Part shown: positions 42,058 through 50,663 of the stretch, one piece after another | How positions within the stretch are numbered: the stretch's first letter is position 1 | Layout: each line of letters begins with the position of its first letter | Assembly (NCBI GenBank): GCA_963788285.1 | Contig: CAWBGB010000012.1 | Location: 124,001 to 188,000 of the forward strand | Length of the DNA: 64,000 nt | DNA from: Alicyclobacillus_A sp963788285 | GTDB taxonomy: Bacteria; Bacillota; Bacilli; Alicyclobacillales; Alicyclobacillaceae | Direction: 5' to 3' | Translations under genes and position numbers: made by a program | The notes under the pieces: generated by a model | What the model was told of the DNA's origin: nothing | Seen by the model: the letters and a program-made list of their open reading frames with translations, nothing else | The model's database searches: none

Positions 42058-43647
42058 TTGTTGAACCCGTCGTTTCCAGTTCGCGAGTCCACCATTTTCA
42101 GCATCTCCGAGTTCACGGCCCGTGCGCTTGGACTTCTGTTTCTCGCGAAGTTCGTGGCACTGTTCGGTCTCGATTCCAGTGGTCTCTTTCGTACTGTACT
42201 TCCGGTCATTGGGATTGCATGCGCCATCGGCAGCGTCGGGGTGCCGCAGGCCATCACTCGGCTGGTATCCGCGAGCGACGTCCAAGCTAGGCATACCCTG
42301 TACAGAGACCATTTGAGCATCACCGCAGAGACCACAGCGGTTTCCATGGGGATCACCACGGCCGTGTTGCTCAGCCTCATCCAACTGTCCCGCATCGGAC
42401 ACATCGGGGATACCGATATGATTCGGCTGTTGCTTATCTCAGTGCCACTCTTGCTGGTTACATGCATCTCTGGTGCGACACGCGCCATATTGTTGGGAAT
42501 GGGCATGAATTTTGTCACCGCGGCATCGCAAATTCTGGAGGCCTCTGTTCGACTTGCACTCGTCATTGCTGCCGCAGCCGAACCTATCAAAAGACTCGAT
42601 TTTTCGGGTGCTGAGGCGGGAATCTACATGATTACCACCTCCGAGACGATGGCGCTGTTGTTTCTCGTGGCTGTCTTCGGATTCTCTTTGTACACGAAGA
42701 GACTGCGTGTGACCTACCGACCTGTCTCCCTTCGCTATCGACTACAAACCTGGTGGTCCATCCTCCGCATGTCCATCTCCCCGACAACACAGTCGTTGTT
42801 GGCCAGTGCAGGCTATGCGCTGGAGCTCCCTTTGGCGGAACACTTCCTGGCGTTGCAGTTCGGAGAGCATCAGGCAGAAGCATTGGTTGCCGAGTACGCA
42901 GCAGTCGCGATTCCTCTGCTGTGCGCACCGATGTTTGTGACAGACGGCATGGCTACAGCCCTGCTGCCTGCCCTCACGGCGCAACGAGCGCAGCGCGGCA
43001 GAGCCAGTTTAAGTGCAGCACTGTTCAGCACCATCCGAGCGGTTGCCATGATGTCCATCCCCGTGAGCGCCGGCCTGTGCATCCTGGCGCCCGTTCTCTG
43101 TCGTTGGTTTGGAGCGGGACACGCTTCCCTCCTGCTGTGTTGGTTAGCCCCCCTTGCTCTCCCCCTGTATTTGCAGGCACCGTTGGCATCTATCTTGCAG
43201 GCGCAGGGCAGGGGCCGCGCATTGCTATACGCCAGCCTGTTCGGGGATCTCGTGCGTATTTCTTCCTTGTACATATGCCTTGGTCCCTTTCACCTCGCGG
43301 AGTTTGGACTGGCTTTGGCTTGCGCGATTTCCGTCGTTTCGCAAACCCTTGTGCTGCTCACCATGGCGCTACGCATGTCACCAATCTCTGCCCCGTGGAT
43401 CACCCTTTGCCATTCGTTATTGTGCAGTGTGGTCGTGGGGGCAGTCTGCCTGCTGGGACTGCACGTACGCCACGCACTGGGGTTCGAACAAGCTCCGTGG
43501 GTGTGGTTGGCACTTGCGGTGAGTGCGGGTGCCTTCTATTTATTCGTGGCGGGCGAGATTACGCCGGCTACCCTCGGCAGTCTCCCCGTCGTGGGCAGTC
43601 GCTTACGGCAGCTTGCTGAATTGGGGTTACGGCGGGTGAATGAGTAA
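42058..43647 (+). CDS. SpoVB/MurJ-like polysaccharide flippase
   Basis: This membrane protein of about 529 residues has around fourteen hydrophobic helices and belongs to the MOP (oligosaccharide/lipid flippase) group. VGVPQAITRLVSA near residue 65, SISPTTQSLLASAGYALELPLA near 245 with charged loops, and LPALTAQRAQRGRASLSAAL near 310 are in the places seen in SpoVB-like proteins. TTG 42058 has GGAAGGGAG eight bases upstream and removes a non-conserved cysteine-rich leader of the longer frame. The cargo could be lipid II, another undecaprenyl-linked glycan or a spore-cortex precursor. Confidence 0.85.
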   Translation: MLNPSFPVRESTIFSISEFTARALGLLFLAKFVALFGLDSSGLFRTVLPVIGIACAIGSVGVPQAITRLVSASDVQARHTLYRDHLSITAETTAVSMGITTAVLLSLIQLSRIGHIGDTDMIRLLLISVPLLLVTCISGATRAILLGMGMNFVTAASQILEASVRLALVIAAAAEPIKRLDFSGAEAGIYMITTSETMALLFLVAVFGFSLYTKRLRVTYRPVSLRYRLQTWWSILRMSISPTTQSLLASAGYALELPLAEHFLALQFGEHQAEALVAEYAAVAIPLLCAPMFVTDGMATALLPALTAQRAQRGRASLSAALFSTIRAVAMMSIPVSAGLCILAPVLCRWFGAGHASLLLCWLAPLALPLYLQAPLASILQAQGRGRALLYASLFGDLVRISSLYICLGPFHLAEFGLALACAISVVSQTLVLLTMALRMSPISAPWITLCHSLLCSVVVGAVCLLGLHVRHALGFEQAPWVWLALAVSAGAFYLFVAGEITPATLGSLPVVGSRLRQLAELGLRRVNE

Positions 43648-43739
43648 GTACGCCAGGCTTGCTTTCGGATACGACTTTCGTCTCAACCCAGATAAAGGTA
43701 CAATGAGACGGACGGCCCTTGTCTCAGGAGGTGAGCTGG

Positions 43740-44729
43740 ATGCTTTTCATCGATAATCAGGATATTACGGATCCGAGGCTCAACCTCGCGATTGAAGAAT
43801 TTGCAGTCAAGCATCTTGACATCGAACAGACGTACTTGCTGTTCTACGTCAATCAACCATCCATCATCGTCGGCAAGAATCAGAACACGTTTGAGGAGAT
43901 CAACGTGGACTACGTCCGTGAACACGATATTATTGTCGTGCGCCGCTTGTCCGGCGGCGGTGCCGTGTACCACGACCTCGGCAACTTGAACTTCAGCATT
44001 ATCACCAAAAACGACGGCAACAACTTTAGCAACTTCCGCAAGTTTACAGAACCCGTGGTGCAAGCGTTGCAGGCCCTCGGCGTTCCCGCAGAGCTCAGCG
44101 GTCGGAACGACATCCTCGCGAATGGCCGAAAAATCTCCGGAAACGCGCAGTTTGCCACACGCGGACGGATGTTCAGCCACGGTACGCTGATGCTCAATAC
44201 CAACATCGACGACGTCGTGAAAGCCTTGAACGTGAAGGCCGACAAGATTGAGTCGAAAGGCATCAAATCGATTCGTAGCCGGGTCGCCAACATCAGTGAG
44301 TTTCTCGACCGTCCAATGAGCATGTCGGAATTCAAGCGCTGGTTGCTAGAGTTCATCTTTAAGGGGCAGTCTCCGATTCCAGAATACAAGCTGACGGAAG
44401 CAGACTGGCGAGTCATCCGTCAAATCTCGGCGGAACGATACCAGAATTGGGACTGGAACTACGGCAAGTCACCGGCGTTTAACGTGCAGCGCTCCCATCG
44501 CTTCCCTGTCGGGTCCATTGACGTTCGACTGGACGTGCAGCGTGGCGTCATCGAGTCCTGTAAGATTTACGGTGATTTCTTTGGTATGGGCGACGTGGAG
44601 GACTTGGAACAACGACTCGTGGGAACGCGGTACGAACGCGACGACCTCGCCGCTGTGTTGGCGGATGTGGACATCTCGTACTACTTTGGCAAGATCCCGA
44701 AAGACGAGTTTCTCCAACTGATTTTCTAA
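43740..44729 (+). CDS. lplJ: Lipoate-protein ligase
   Basis: This is an LplA/LplJ-type ligase of 329 residues that activates lipoate with ATP and attaches it to E2 and GcvH domains. The N-terminal catalytic domain has VGKNQNTFEEIN near residue 45, the VRRLSGGGAVYHDLGNLNFS motif near residue 70 and GRNDILANGRKISGNAQ near 125, with the key lysine in KISG. A C-terminal accessory domain (last 80 residues) is present. ATG 43740 has AGGAGG eight bases upstream, while the earlier frame start at 43719 lies inside that site. It stands before a DUF1292 gene. Confidence 0.95.
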   Translation: MLFIDNQDITDPRLNLAIEEFAVKHLDIEQTYLLFYVNQPSIIVGKNQNTFEEINVDYVREHDIIVVRRLSGGGAVYHDLGNLNFSIITKNDGNNFSNFRKFTEPVVQALQALGVPAELSGRNDILANGRKISGNAQFATRGRMFSHGTLMLNTNIDDVVKALNVKADKIESKGIKSIRSRVANISEFLDRPMSMSEFKRWLLEFIFKGQSPIPEYKLTEADWRVIRQISAERYQNWDWNYGKSPAFNVQRSHRFPVGSIDVRLDVQRGVIESCKIYGDFFGMGDVEDLEQRLVGTRYERDDLAAVLADVDISYYFGKIPKDEFLQLIF

Positions 44730-44743
44730 CAGGGGGTTATACC

Positions 44744-45016
44744 ATGGCGTGCGCATGTGGAAACAATGCCTGCAACTGCAAAGCACCGGAAACGATTCAC
44801 CTCATGGACGAGGCAGGTATCGTACACCCGTTTTACATTGCAGATAAGGTGGAAATAGGCGGCAAACAGTACGCGTTTGCGGTCGGTTTAGAAGAGGTTG
44901 AACAGTACGCCCTGCTGCGCGTCAACACAGGGGAAGATGGCAAAACGGTCTATGAAAACATCGACGATGAGGCAGAGTGGGCAGCCATTCAGGACTACCT
45001 GGCAAACGTCCAGTAG
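44744..45016 (+). CDS. DUF1292 (YrzB-like) protein
   Basis: The protein has 90 residues. After a cysteine-rich start (MACACGNNACNCK) comes the DUF1292 domain: ETIHLMDEAGIVHPFYIADKVEI-type strands, KQYAFAVGLEE and a C-terminal DDEAEWAAIQDYLANV helix. These small acidic proteins are common in Bacillota and have no proven function. The four N-terminal cysteines are unusual and might bind a metal. It lies 14 bases behind lplJ and is probably co-transcribed with it and the NUDIX gene that follows. Confidence 0.85.
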   Translation: MACACGNNACNCKAPETIHLMDEAGIVHPFYIADKVEIGGKQYAFAVGLEEVEQYALLRVNTGEDGKTVYENIDDEAEWAAIQDYLANVQ

Positions 45017-45037
45017 CGAAAGCGAGCGAAATACAGT

Positions 45038-45520
45038 ATGTCCAGGTATACGAACAAAATTACGGCAGGGACCATCGGGACGGTTGTGCGTGACGATGGC
45101 GCACTCCTCTTGCTGCAGCGTCAGAAGGAACCGTTTATCGGCAAGTGGTGCATGCCAGGCGGCAAGATTGAGTTCGGCGAACACCCTTCTGCAGCGATGA
45201 TCCGCGAATTCCGCGAAGAAACAGGATTGATAGCGGACATCGAACGGTTTTGTGGGGCGGCGTCAGAAATCGTACCCACTGGGAACGAACAAAGCCATTT
45301 TCTGCTCTATGTCTTCCGCCTCCGCATCGTGAACGGGTCTGTGCTACACGGTGGCACAGAAGAAGGTCCGCTCGAATGGTTTTCACCAACCAACCTGAGT
45401 GGTAACACCATTCCGTCGGACCAGTGGATAATTGAGCATATGCTCTTACGCGACGATGGGCCCAAGCTTGTGGAACTCGCTTCGACCGACACAGAGTCGT
45501 CCATCGTTCGTACACATTAA
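45038..45520 (+). CDS. NUDIX hydrolase (MutT-like)
   Basis: The product has 160 residues. A complete NUDIX box is seen: GGKIEFGEHPSAAMIREFREETGL at residues 41-64, matching G-x5-E-x7-REUxEExGU. The preceding LLLLQRQKEPFIGKWCMPGG is the usual strand and loop of MutT/ADP-ribose type enzymes. The C-terminal segment FLLYVFRLRIVNG follows the fold. The substrate is unknown, with oxidised nucleotides or dinucleotides as candidates. It follows the DUF1292 gene by 21 bases. Confidence 0.9.
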   Translation: MSRYTNKITAGTIGTVVRDDGALLLLQRQKEPFIGKWCMPGGKIEFGEHPSAAMIREFREETGLIADIERFCGAASEIVPTGNEQSHFLLYVFRLRIVNGSVLHGGTEEGPLEWFSPTNLSGNTIPSDQWIIEHMLLRDDGPKLVELASTDTESSIVRTH

Positions 45521-45596
45521 CGAGGCGCATGCACGGCATGAAAAAGCTGTGTTGAAAAGTGTACTTTTTGCAACGCGGGTCGTTGACATTGGATGA

Positions 45597-45640
45597 ATGA
45601 TAGAAGCCTGGGGGCTACAGTGCTCCCAGGCTTCTATCAT
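45597..45640. terminator. Perfect 16-bp hairpin between convergent genes
   Basis: ATGATAGAAGCCTGGG (45597-45612) pairs with CCCAGGCTTCTATCAT (45625-45640) around a 12-base loop. It lies between the convergent NUDIX and HAD genes but has no T-tract on either strand, so it may be a factor-independent block of another kind or an mRNA 3'-end stabiliser. Confidence 0.6.
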
Positions 45641-45681
45641 GGGCGTTCGTCCGACACACCGCGGATCCGCACGGTGGTCGT

Positions 45682-46362
45682 TCACGCACCATGAGTCCCT
45701 CTTCCGGCTGGGACCTGCCCTAGCAGAACCGTCTTCAACTCTGCAACACTATTCACCAGCGCGCTCGGGCGCTCTAACTCCAATTCCAATTTCGATCCGT
45801 AACCGTACAAAACGCCCACTGCATCGATGCCGTTCTTCCGCGCCCCCATCACATCAAACTTTCTGTCGCCAACCATCACCGCACGCCGAACATCCCGTAC
45901 ACCCACGGCCTCCATGGCTGCTGCGACCACCTCGTCCTTGTTCGAACGTCGGCCGTCTAACTCACTGCCTACGATGGCGGTGAAATACTGGGCAAGTCCA
46001 AAATGCTCGCAAATTTTCTTGGCATACACGGTTGGCTTTGACGTCGCAACAGCCAAAATCCCACCGTTGGCTCTGAGCTGTGACAGCAGCTCCTCAATGC
46101 CGGGAAACACCGCGTTCTCAAACATGCCCCGCGCCTCAAAGCGTTCCCGGTAATAACCGAGCGCTGCACGCGCCGTCTGCTCATCCATGTGATACGTGTC
46201 ACGCAGCGCCTCCAGTAACGGAGGCCCGATAAATGATTGCAGTTTATCTGGATGAGGTTCGTGAATACCCAGCTTTTCTAGCGCATATTGAATCGAGCGG
46301 ACAATCCCGTCTTTTGGATCCGTTAATGTGCCATCGAGATCGAAGAAAATCCATTGATACAT
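45682..46362 (-). CDS. HAD-superfamily phosphatase (phosphoglycolate phosphatase-like)
   Basis: This HAD subfamily IA enzyme has 226 residues. Motif I is FFDLDGTLTDPKDG near residue 7, motif II VATSKPTVYAKK near 106, motif III lysine in RRSNKDEVV near 140 and motif IV VMVGDRKFDVMGARKNG near 163. A helical cap of the Gph/PpaX type lies between motifs I and II. It probably removes phosphate from phosphoglycolate or a small sugar phosphate. ATG 46362 overlaps the stop of the upstream hydrolase as TGATG, so the two are translationally coupled. Confidence 0.9.
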   Translation of the reverse strand: MYQWIFFDLDGTLTDPKDGIVRSIQYALEKLGIHEPHPDKLQSFIGPPLLEALRDTYHMDEQTARAALGYYRERFEARGMFENAVFPGIEELLSQLRANGGILAVATSKPTVYAKKICEHFGLAQYFTAIVGSELDGRRSNKDEVVAAAMEAVGVRDVRRAVMVGDRKFDVMGARKNGIDAVGVLYGYGSKLELELERPSALVNSVAELKTVLLGQVPAGRGTHGA

Positions 46363-47204
46363 CAAGATTCAGTCAACACCTTAGTGTTTTCGCCTAGTAT
46401 ACCATGTCTGTCCCCTCGCGCAGCGAATTCGGCAATTGCGCGGTTCAACAACGTGGGTGCCCGCCCTGGCAATTGATGCGTCATCCCAGGAATCAAAACA
46501 GAGGTTGCGTTTGGCAAGTTGCGAGCCAGGATGCGCCCATAGGGCCGGAAGAGTCGGTCTTTGCCACCGTAGACCAACAGCACCGGTTGCTTGATATCCC
46601 CCAAATGTCGTGTACAATTGTGCGTTAAGCTTTCCGCAAGGTATTGTTCTACACGCACCGGATGACTGTGTCTTCCCGCTCGATACATCGCTTGTTGCAA
46701 TGGTCGGTACCCCGTATTGACCAAGGCAAGCCCGTAGGCGAGCAGACCCATCGCTTCGATTCTCGCCAACTGCACTCCGAGTTGGATTTCTCGCTTCACC
46801 AGGAAATCACTCACCTCCGACATCCCGCTGACGAAAATGCCCGCCGAAAATCGATCCGCGTATTGCATCATGGCTTTCATGGCCACCGTCACTCCAGTCG
46901 AGTACCCACACACAACCGCTTTATCGATGGCCAACGCGTCGAGAAGAGCCACCGCGTCATTCACAATGGTCTGATACTTGAGTCTGTCACTTCCCGGCTC
47001 ACTCATTCCTTGACCCCGAATGTCAAATCCAACCACCCGACATTTGTGGCGTAATCCTTGAACCTGAAACGCAAAAGAGACAGCACCAATCATCGGCGGA
47101 TGGATAAATAGCACCGGCACGCCCGCCCCTTGATCAAAATAGTGAAGCTGTACGCCGTTGACTCGCATCGTTGGCACGTATGTCACCTCTCTCGCGTCGC
47201 CCAT
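46362..47204 (-). CDS. Alpha/beta hydrolase
   Basis: The protein has about 280 residues and an alpha/beta hydrolase fold. It has VLFIHPPMIGAVSF (HxP oxyanion-type loop) near residue 38, GFDIRGQGMSEPGSDR near 60, the nucleophile serine in VVCGYSTGVTVAMKAM near 100, the acid in VYGGKDRLFRPYG near 225 and the histidine in IPGMTHQLPGRAP near 250. The substrate is unknown. ATG 47204 has GAGGGAG upstream, and GTG 47177, with GAGAGAGGTGA before it, is a good alternative. It is followed directly by the HAD phosphatase gene. Confidence 0.88.
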   Translation of the reverse strand: MGDAREVTYVPTMRVNGVQLHYFDQGAGVPVLFIHPPMIGAVSFAFQVQGLRHKCRVVGFDIRGQGMSEPGSDRLKYQTIVNDAVALLDALAIDKAVVCGYSTGVTVAMKAMMQYADRFSAGIFVSGMSEVSDFLVKREIQLGVQLARIEAMGLLAYGLALVNTGYRPLQQAMYRAGRHSHPVRVEQYLAESLTHNCTRHLGDIKQPVLLVYGGKDRLFRPYGRILARNLPNATSVLIPGMTHQLPGRAPTLLNRAIAEFAARGDRHGILGENTKVLTES

Positions 47205-47364
47205 GTTACTCCCTCTTGTCATCGTCCCCCGGAACTTCACGTTTCATGTGGGTACGGCGGCCATGTGTGCGTCTACGACCTACGATATATGTGGGCATTC
47301 CGCGGTCCAGCTTGTCCTACCAAAACAGGACCAGCGGATCGGCTGAGTGAACGAAAAACACCGC

Positions 47365-47374
47365 CCACACGTGG
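47365..47374 (+). repeat. Left copy of the IS1182 target duplication
   Basis: CCACACGTGG stands directly before the AGGCCACTG end of the IS. The same ten bases follow the other end at 49073-49082. Confidence 0.85.
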
Positions 47375-47426
47375 AGGCCACTGAAAAACTTGTGGTTTCA
47401 CCCTAATAGTTAGTAAAGAGCCTAAC

Positions 47427-47473
47427 AAAAGACGACCCATTCTCCAGTTTTAAAGAGTTTGGGTCGTCTTTTG
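47427..47473 (-). terminator. Terminator of the IS1182 transposase
   Basis: AAAAGACGACCCA and TGGGTCGTCTTTT form a 13-bp stem around a 20-base loop containing a smaller hairpin, with A/T runs on both sides. Confidence 0.85.
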
Positions 47474-47505
47474 TATTGTCTATGCAGGTACCACAGAGTG
47501 ATTTC

Positions 47506-48966
47506 TTACTGGATCAGTTTCAATATTCGCTTTAAGTTGACGGTGAATATGGCCATGGCACCTTGTAACTCCATGCCAACTAGACCCGAAGAGGACGCCA
47601 CGTCATACCCGTGTCTTTGTTTCAATTCGCTGTTCTTTGCTTCAATTTTGTAGCGTTCTTTCGCTTTTGCCTTGAAGTACTCTGTTTGCTGGAACGCCGT
47701 CTGTTCTAGGTGTTCGCCCGATTTAATTTTTACCGAATAGGTTTTGCTTTTTGCTCCCTCGGTATAGCAGCCCTCCTTGAGTGGACATCTTTTGCATTTC
47801 TCTACATCAAAGTAGTAAGTAGTGACTTGGTTAATACCGACGCCTTTCTTCCCTTGTCGCGCTTTTCGAATTGCCATATGTCCGGCCTTGCACACATACA
47901 TCCCTGCATCTTTATTGAACTGAAATTCATCCTCTTTCTTACGCGATCCTTGCGTAGTGAATCGATTTAATTTGGAGATTAACTCAATGCCATTGTCCTT
48001 GCTATATTTTATGTTTTCTTTTTCCGAGTAGGCCATATCGCCAATAACCGACTTGACTTGCACACCGGCTACCTTACTTTTTTCAATCAGTGTCTGCAAC
48101 TGCTTACCGTCAGTCTTTTCGCCCGTCGTGACAACAGCCGCCGTAATCAGTCGTTCCTCGGTCATGGCAATATGAGTCTTGTATCCAAAGAACGAAGAAT
48201 CCGCGCTCTTGTGACCCACCTTTGCATCCCGGTCTTCCGAGATTCGTAGCTGCTCCACGTCATCCGCGACCGTTTCTTTCAACAGATTAAGTGGTTTTTG
48301 TACATTAGGAATCTGGCAGATACTTCCTTCTAATTCAAGCACAGCGATGAGTTTCTGACAGTAATCGATCTCGTCCTCCAGTACATTGGTCGTGTTTTTC
48401 GTTGGGAACTTGGATTTCAGGGATTCATCGATCTTGTAGACTGCTTTTCGCAACTTTCGGGAACGATCAAGCAGGATTTCTCTGGGGGATTTCTGGTTAT
48501 AGCGGGCTTTCGTATGGGTCGCATCGACGATAATCGTATTACTCTTGATAATTTCCTTTTGAATCGCTATTTCAATTGTTTTATTGATCAACATATCGAG
48601 AAGATTGAGGTCCTTTAGCCGTAGCTTTCGAAACTTGGTTAAGGAGCTCGGTTCAATCACCGGATCTTCTGGCGCCATGTGAAGAAAGTATTTGAATGAC
48701 ATATCGTATTTGGATCGCTCAACGACGTCGACGTCCGATAAATCAAAGAGCGCTTTTAAAAGCAAATACTTGAACATCCGAATCGGATCAATGGCGTTTC
48801 GTCCGTTATCCAAACAGTAGTTCTCTTTCAGTTCATCATAAACAAATGAGAAGTCAACCAGTTCATTAATCCGACGTAAAATATTATCCTTGGGAATAAT
48901 TAAGTCATAAAGTTCGATGTGTGGACTTAACATCAGTGATTGTTGTTGTCGAATCAGTGGACTCAC
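47506..48966 (-). CDS. IS1182-family transposase
   Basis: This is an intact DDE transposase of 486 residues. It has the N-terminal DUF772-type region (NAIDPIRMFKYLLLKALFDLSD near residue 57), the first catalytic aspartate in IIVDATHTKARYN near 147, the second in VIGDMAYSEKENI near 320 and the glutamate in RYKIEAKNSELKQRHG near 445. A zinc-type cluster CKRCPLKEGC lies near 395 before the last catalytic block, as in IS1182. The start is a GTG at 48966 with a weak site. A later ATG (MLSPHIELYDL) is possible. Confidence 0.95.
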   Translation of the reverse strand: MSPLIRQQQSLMLSPHIELYDLIIPKDNILRRINELVDFSFVYDELKENYCLDNGRNAIDPIRMFKYLLLKALFDLSDVDVVERSKYDMSFKYFLHMAPEDPVIEPSSLTKFRKLRLKDLNLLDMLINKTIEIAIQKEIIKSNTIIVDATHTKARYNQKSPREILLDRSRKLRKAVYKIDESLKSKFPTKNTTNVLEDEIDYCQKLIAVLELEGSICQIPNVQKPLNLLKETVADDVEQLRISEDRDAKVGHKSADSSFFGYKTHIAMTEERLITAAVVTTGEKTDGKQLQTLIEKSKVAGVQVKSVIGDMAYSEKENIKYSKDNGIELISKLNRFTTQGSRKKEDEFQFNKDAGMYVCKAGHMAIRKARQGKKGVGINQVTTYYFDVEKCKRCPLKEGCYTEGAKSKTYSVKIKSGEHLEQTAFQQTEYFKAKAKERYKIEAKNSELKQRHGYDVASSSGLVGMELQGAMAIFTVNLKRILKLIQ

Positions 48967-48996
48967 CTGCTTCTCAATGATGCCTCAATTATATAG

Positions 48997-49044
48997 AAAA
49001 AAAGGCACAGTCCCCTCAATTTCTTGAGGGATTGTGCCTTTTTC
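48997..49044. terminator. Inward-protecting terminator at the right end of IS1182
   Basis: AAAAAGGCACAGTCCCTCAA-like and TTGAGGGATTGTGCCTTTTT arms form a stem of about 20 bp with A/T tracts on both sides. It would stop transcripts from the efflux gene entering the transposase. Confidence 0.88.
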
Positions 49045-49072
49045 GGAATCAGAGGGACTTTTTCAGTGGCCT

Positions 49073-49082
49073 CCACACGTGG
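49073..49082 (+). repeat. Right copy of the IS1182 target duplication
   Basis: CCACACGTGG directly follows the IS end and is then followed by ACGGTGTTTTTTC, the second half of the interrupted terminator. Confidence 0.85.
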
Positions 49083-49182
49083 ACGGTGTTTTTTCATAGA
49101 TGGGACATTCCCTGTAATCCCAGCCATGGAATACAAACGAATGGCTCAGTGGCGCTTTACCCCACCTTCGGGGTGCGAGCGG

Positions 49183-50130
49183 TTAGTGATGATGGTGGTC
49201 TTGAACGTCCTGCTGACAGCAAAGCACCGAGGATTCATGAGGATGATCTTGGTCTTCCACTTGAATGGTGACGTGCCCGATGTTCATGTGACTGAGTCGG
49301 TGCTCGATGTCACGGAGAACGCCCTGGCTACCCCGCACGGTCAGAGTGCCGTCCATCACCACGTGACAAGATAACGCGTTCTTTCCGCTAGTAATACTCC
49401 ACACATGCAAATCGTGGACATCATATACACCGGGTACAGCGCGGATGGCTCGGATAACTCTCTCCAGGTCCACATCTCTCGGCGTGCCTTCCATAAGGAT
49501 GACAACCGTCTGTCGCACAAGTTGCCAAGCACCAAACGAAATGAGAATCGCAATGGCAACGCTCAACAGGGGATCTACCACGTACCAGCCGGTCAACCAT
49601 ATGACAAGTCCGCCAACAATGACGGCCGCAGATGCGGCAGCATCACCGACCATGTGAAGCACCGCGCTCTTGACGTTCATATTGTCCTCGTGCCTCATGC
49701 CAAGTCCGAGGTACAGATTCACTAATAAGCCTACCCCGGCACTGATGAACATCCACGTGCTTGTGACCGGTTCAGCGTGCTGAAACCGCTGAACGGCCTC
49801 CCACAAAATCCACAAGGTGATGATTATCAGGGTAATCCCGTTGACGAGCGCAGCCACAATGCCCGCTCGGTAGTATCCGAACGTCATGAATTGATCCGAT
49901 GGCTTCTCCGACTGCAGCAATGCGTACCACGACAGTCCGATGGCCGCTAAATCTGTTAGCACGTGCCCGGCATCTGCGAGCAACGCCAGACTGTGTGAAA
50001 TCATCCCGCCGGCAATTTCCACTGCAAAAATGCACAGCGTGAGCAAGAAAGCCATCCTCATCTTGGCCACAGGAGCATGCGAATGAAACACGTTTGAATG
50101 GTCGTGGGTATGTGCATAATGGTGTTCCAT
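49183..50130 (-). CDS. czcD: Cation diffusion facilitator (CzcD-like)
   Basis: This 315-residue metal/proton antiporter has a histidine-rich N-terminus (MEHHYAHTHDHSNVFHSH), six transmembrane helices, the HxxxD-type metal site SLALLADAGHVLTD near residue 50, the second site SAVLHMVGDAAASAAV near 150, and a cytosolic C-terminal domain ending in DVQDHHHH. HVLTD fits zinc-type exporters. It would export Zn, Co or Cd. The gene ends about 90 bases before the terminator that IS1182 has split, so its termination may now depend on the terminator within the IS. Confidence 0.93.
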   Translation of the reverse strand: MEHHYAHTHDHSNVFHSHAPVAKMRMAFLLTLCIFAVEIAGGMISHSLALLADAGHVLTDLAAIGLSWYALLQSEKPSDQFMTFGYYRAGIVAALVNGITLIIITLWILWEAVQRFQHAEPVTSTWMFISAGVGLLVNLYLGLGMRHEDNMNVKSAVLHMVGDAAASAAVIVGGLVIWLTGWYVVDPLLSVAIAILISFGAWQLVRQTVVILMEGTPRDVDLERVIRAIRAVPGVYDVHDLHVWSITSGKNALSCHVVMDGTLTVRGSQGVLRDIEHRLSHMNIGHVTIQVEDQDHPHESSVLCCQQDVQDHHHH

Positions 50131-50231
50131 TCCATCGCTCCTTTACGCTGTCCATTGGGCTTCAACAGTTTATTACTAACATTGTAGCGTCACGGGACTT
50201 CACTTGACAACGACCAGCGCCCCACGGCCAG

Positions 50232-50663
50232 TCAGCGCACCGTATCTTCCGTACGAAATACGGTTCCCCGTGCGGAAGCAATCAGTTTTCCGTCCTCAGA
50301 CTTCGCCGAAATCAGGTAGAGGCCCGTGCGCCGGGTGAGGTTCGCCTGTTCCGCCGTGGCCGTCACGGTGGAGCCGATGAGCGCCGGTCGGCAGTACGTG
50401 ATGTTTACATCCAGCGCCACCGCCTTGGTTCCGTACGAGTTGCTGGCGAACGCAAGCGCCGTATCAACCAGCGCGAAGATTGCTCCTCCGTGCGGAGTTC
50501 CCATCGCGTTGGCCATCCAGGGTTGCACCTTCATGCGGATGACAGCCCGTCCCAATGAAACCTCGACAACTTCAATGCCAAGGTGTTGTGCAAATGGATC
50601 TGCCGTGACCCGTTCCAGAACGTCCGCTGCGACTGTGTTGTTGCTGTTGTATGATTCGGTCAT
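50232..50663 (-). CDS. PaaI-type hotdog thioesterase (third of three)
   Basis: The protein has 143 residues with a hotdog fold. The active-site segment WMANAMGTPHGGAIFALVDTALAFA near residues 47-70 carries the HGG and downstream D/T residues of PaaI-like acyl-CoA thioesterases. The following strands (ALDVNITYCRPA, TGLYLISAKSEDG) fit. The ATG at 50663 overlaps the stop of the preceding hotdog gene by four bases. It may hydrolyse aryl- or acyl-CoA esters. Three such genes in a row suggest a heteromeric or divided function. Confidence 0.85.
   Translation of the reverse strand: MTESYNSNNTVAADVLERVTADPFAQHLGIEVVEVSLGRAVIRMKVQPWMANAMGTPHGGAIFALVDTALAFASNSYGTKAVALDVNITYCRPALIGSTVTATAEQANLTRRTGLYLISAKSEDGKLIASARGTVFRTEDTVR

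Larger units (their letters stand above)
47375..49072 (-). mobile_element. IS1182-family insertion sequence (complete)
   Basis: The element is 1,698 bases long with inverted ends AGGCCACTGAAAAA, and a ten-base target duplication CCACACGTGG. Joining the flanks gives AAAAACACCGCCCACACGTGGACGG-type hairpin sequence, i.e. a terminator whose tip (stem of four, loop of two, stem of four) was duplicated. The element carries one intact transposase gene and a strong terminator just inside each end, which insulates it from outside transcription. It lies behind the cation efflux gene. Confidence 0.92.
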
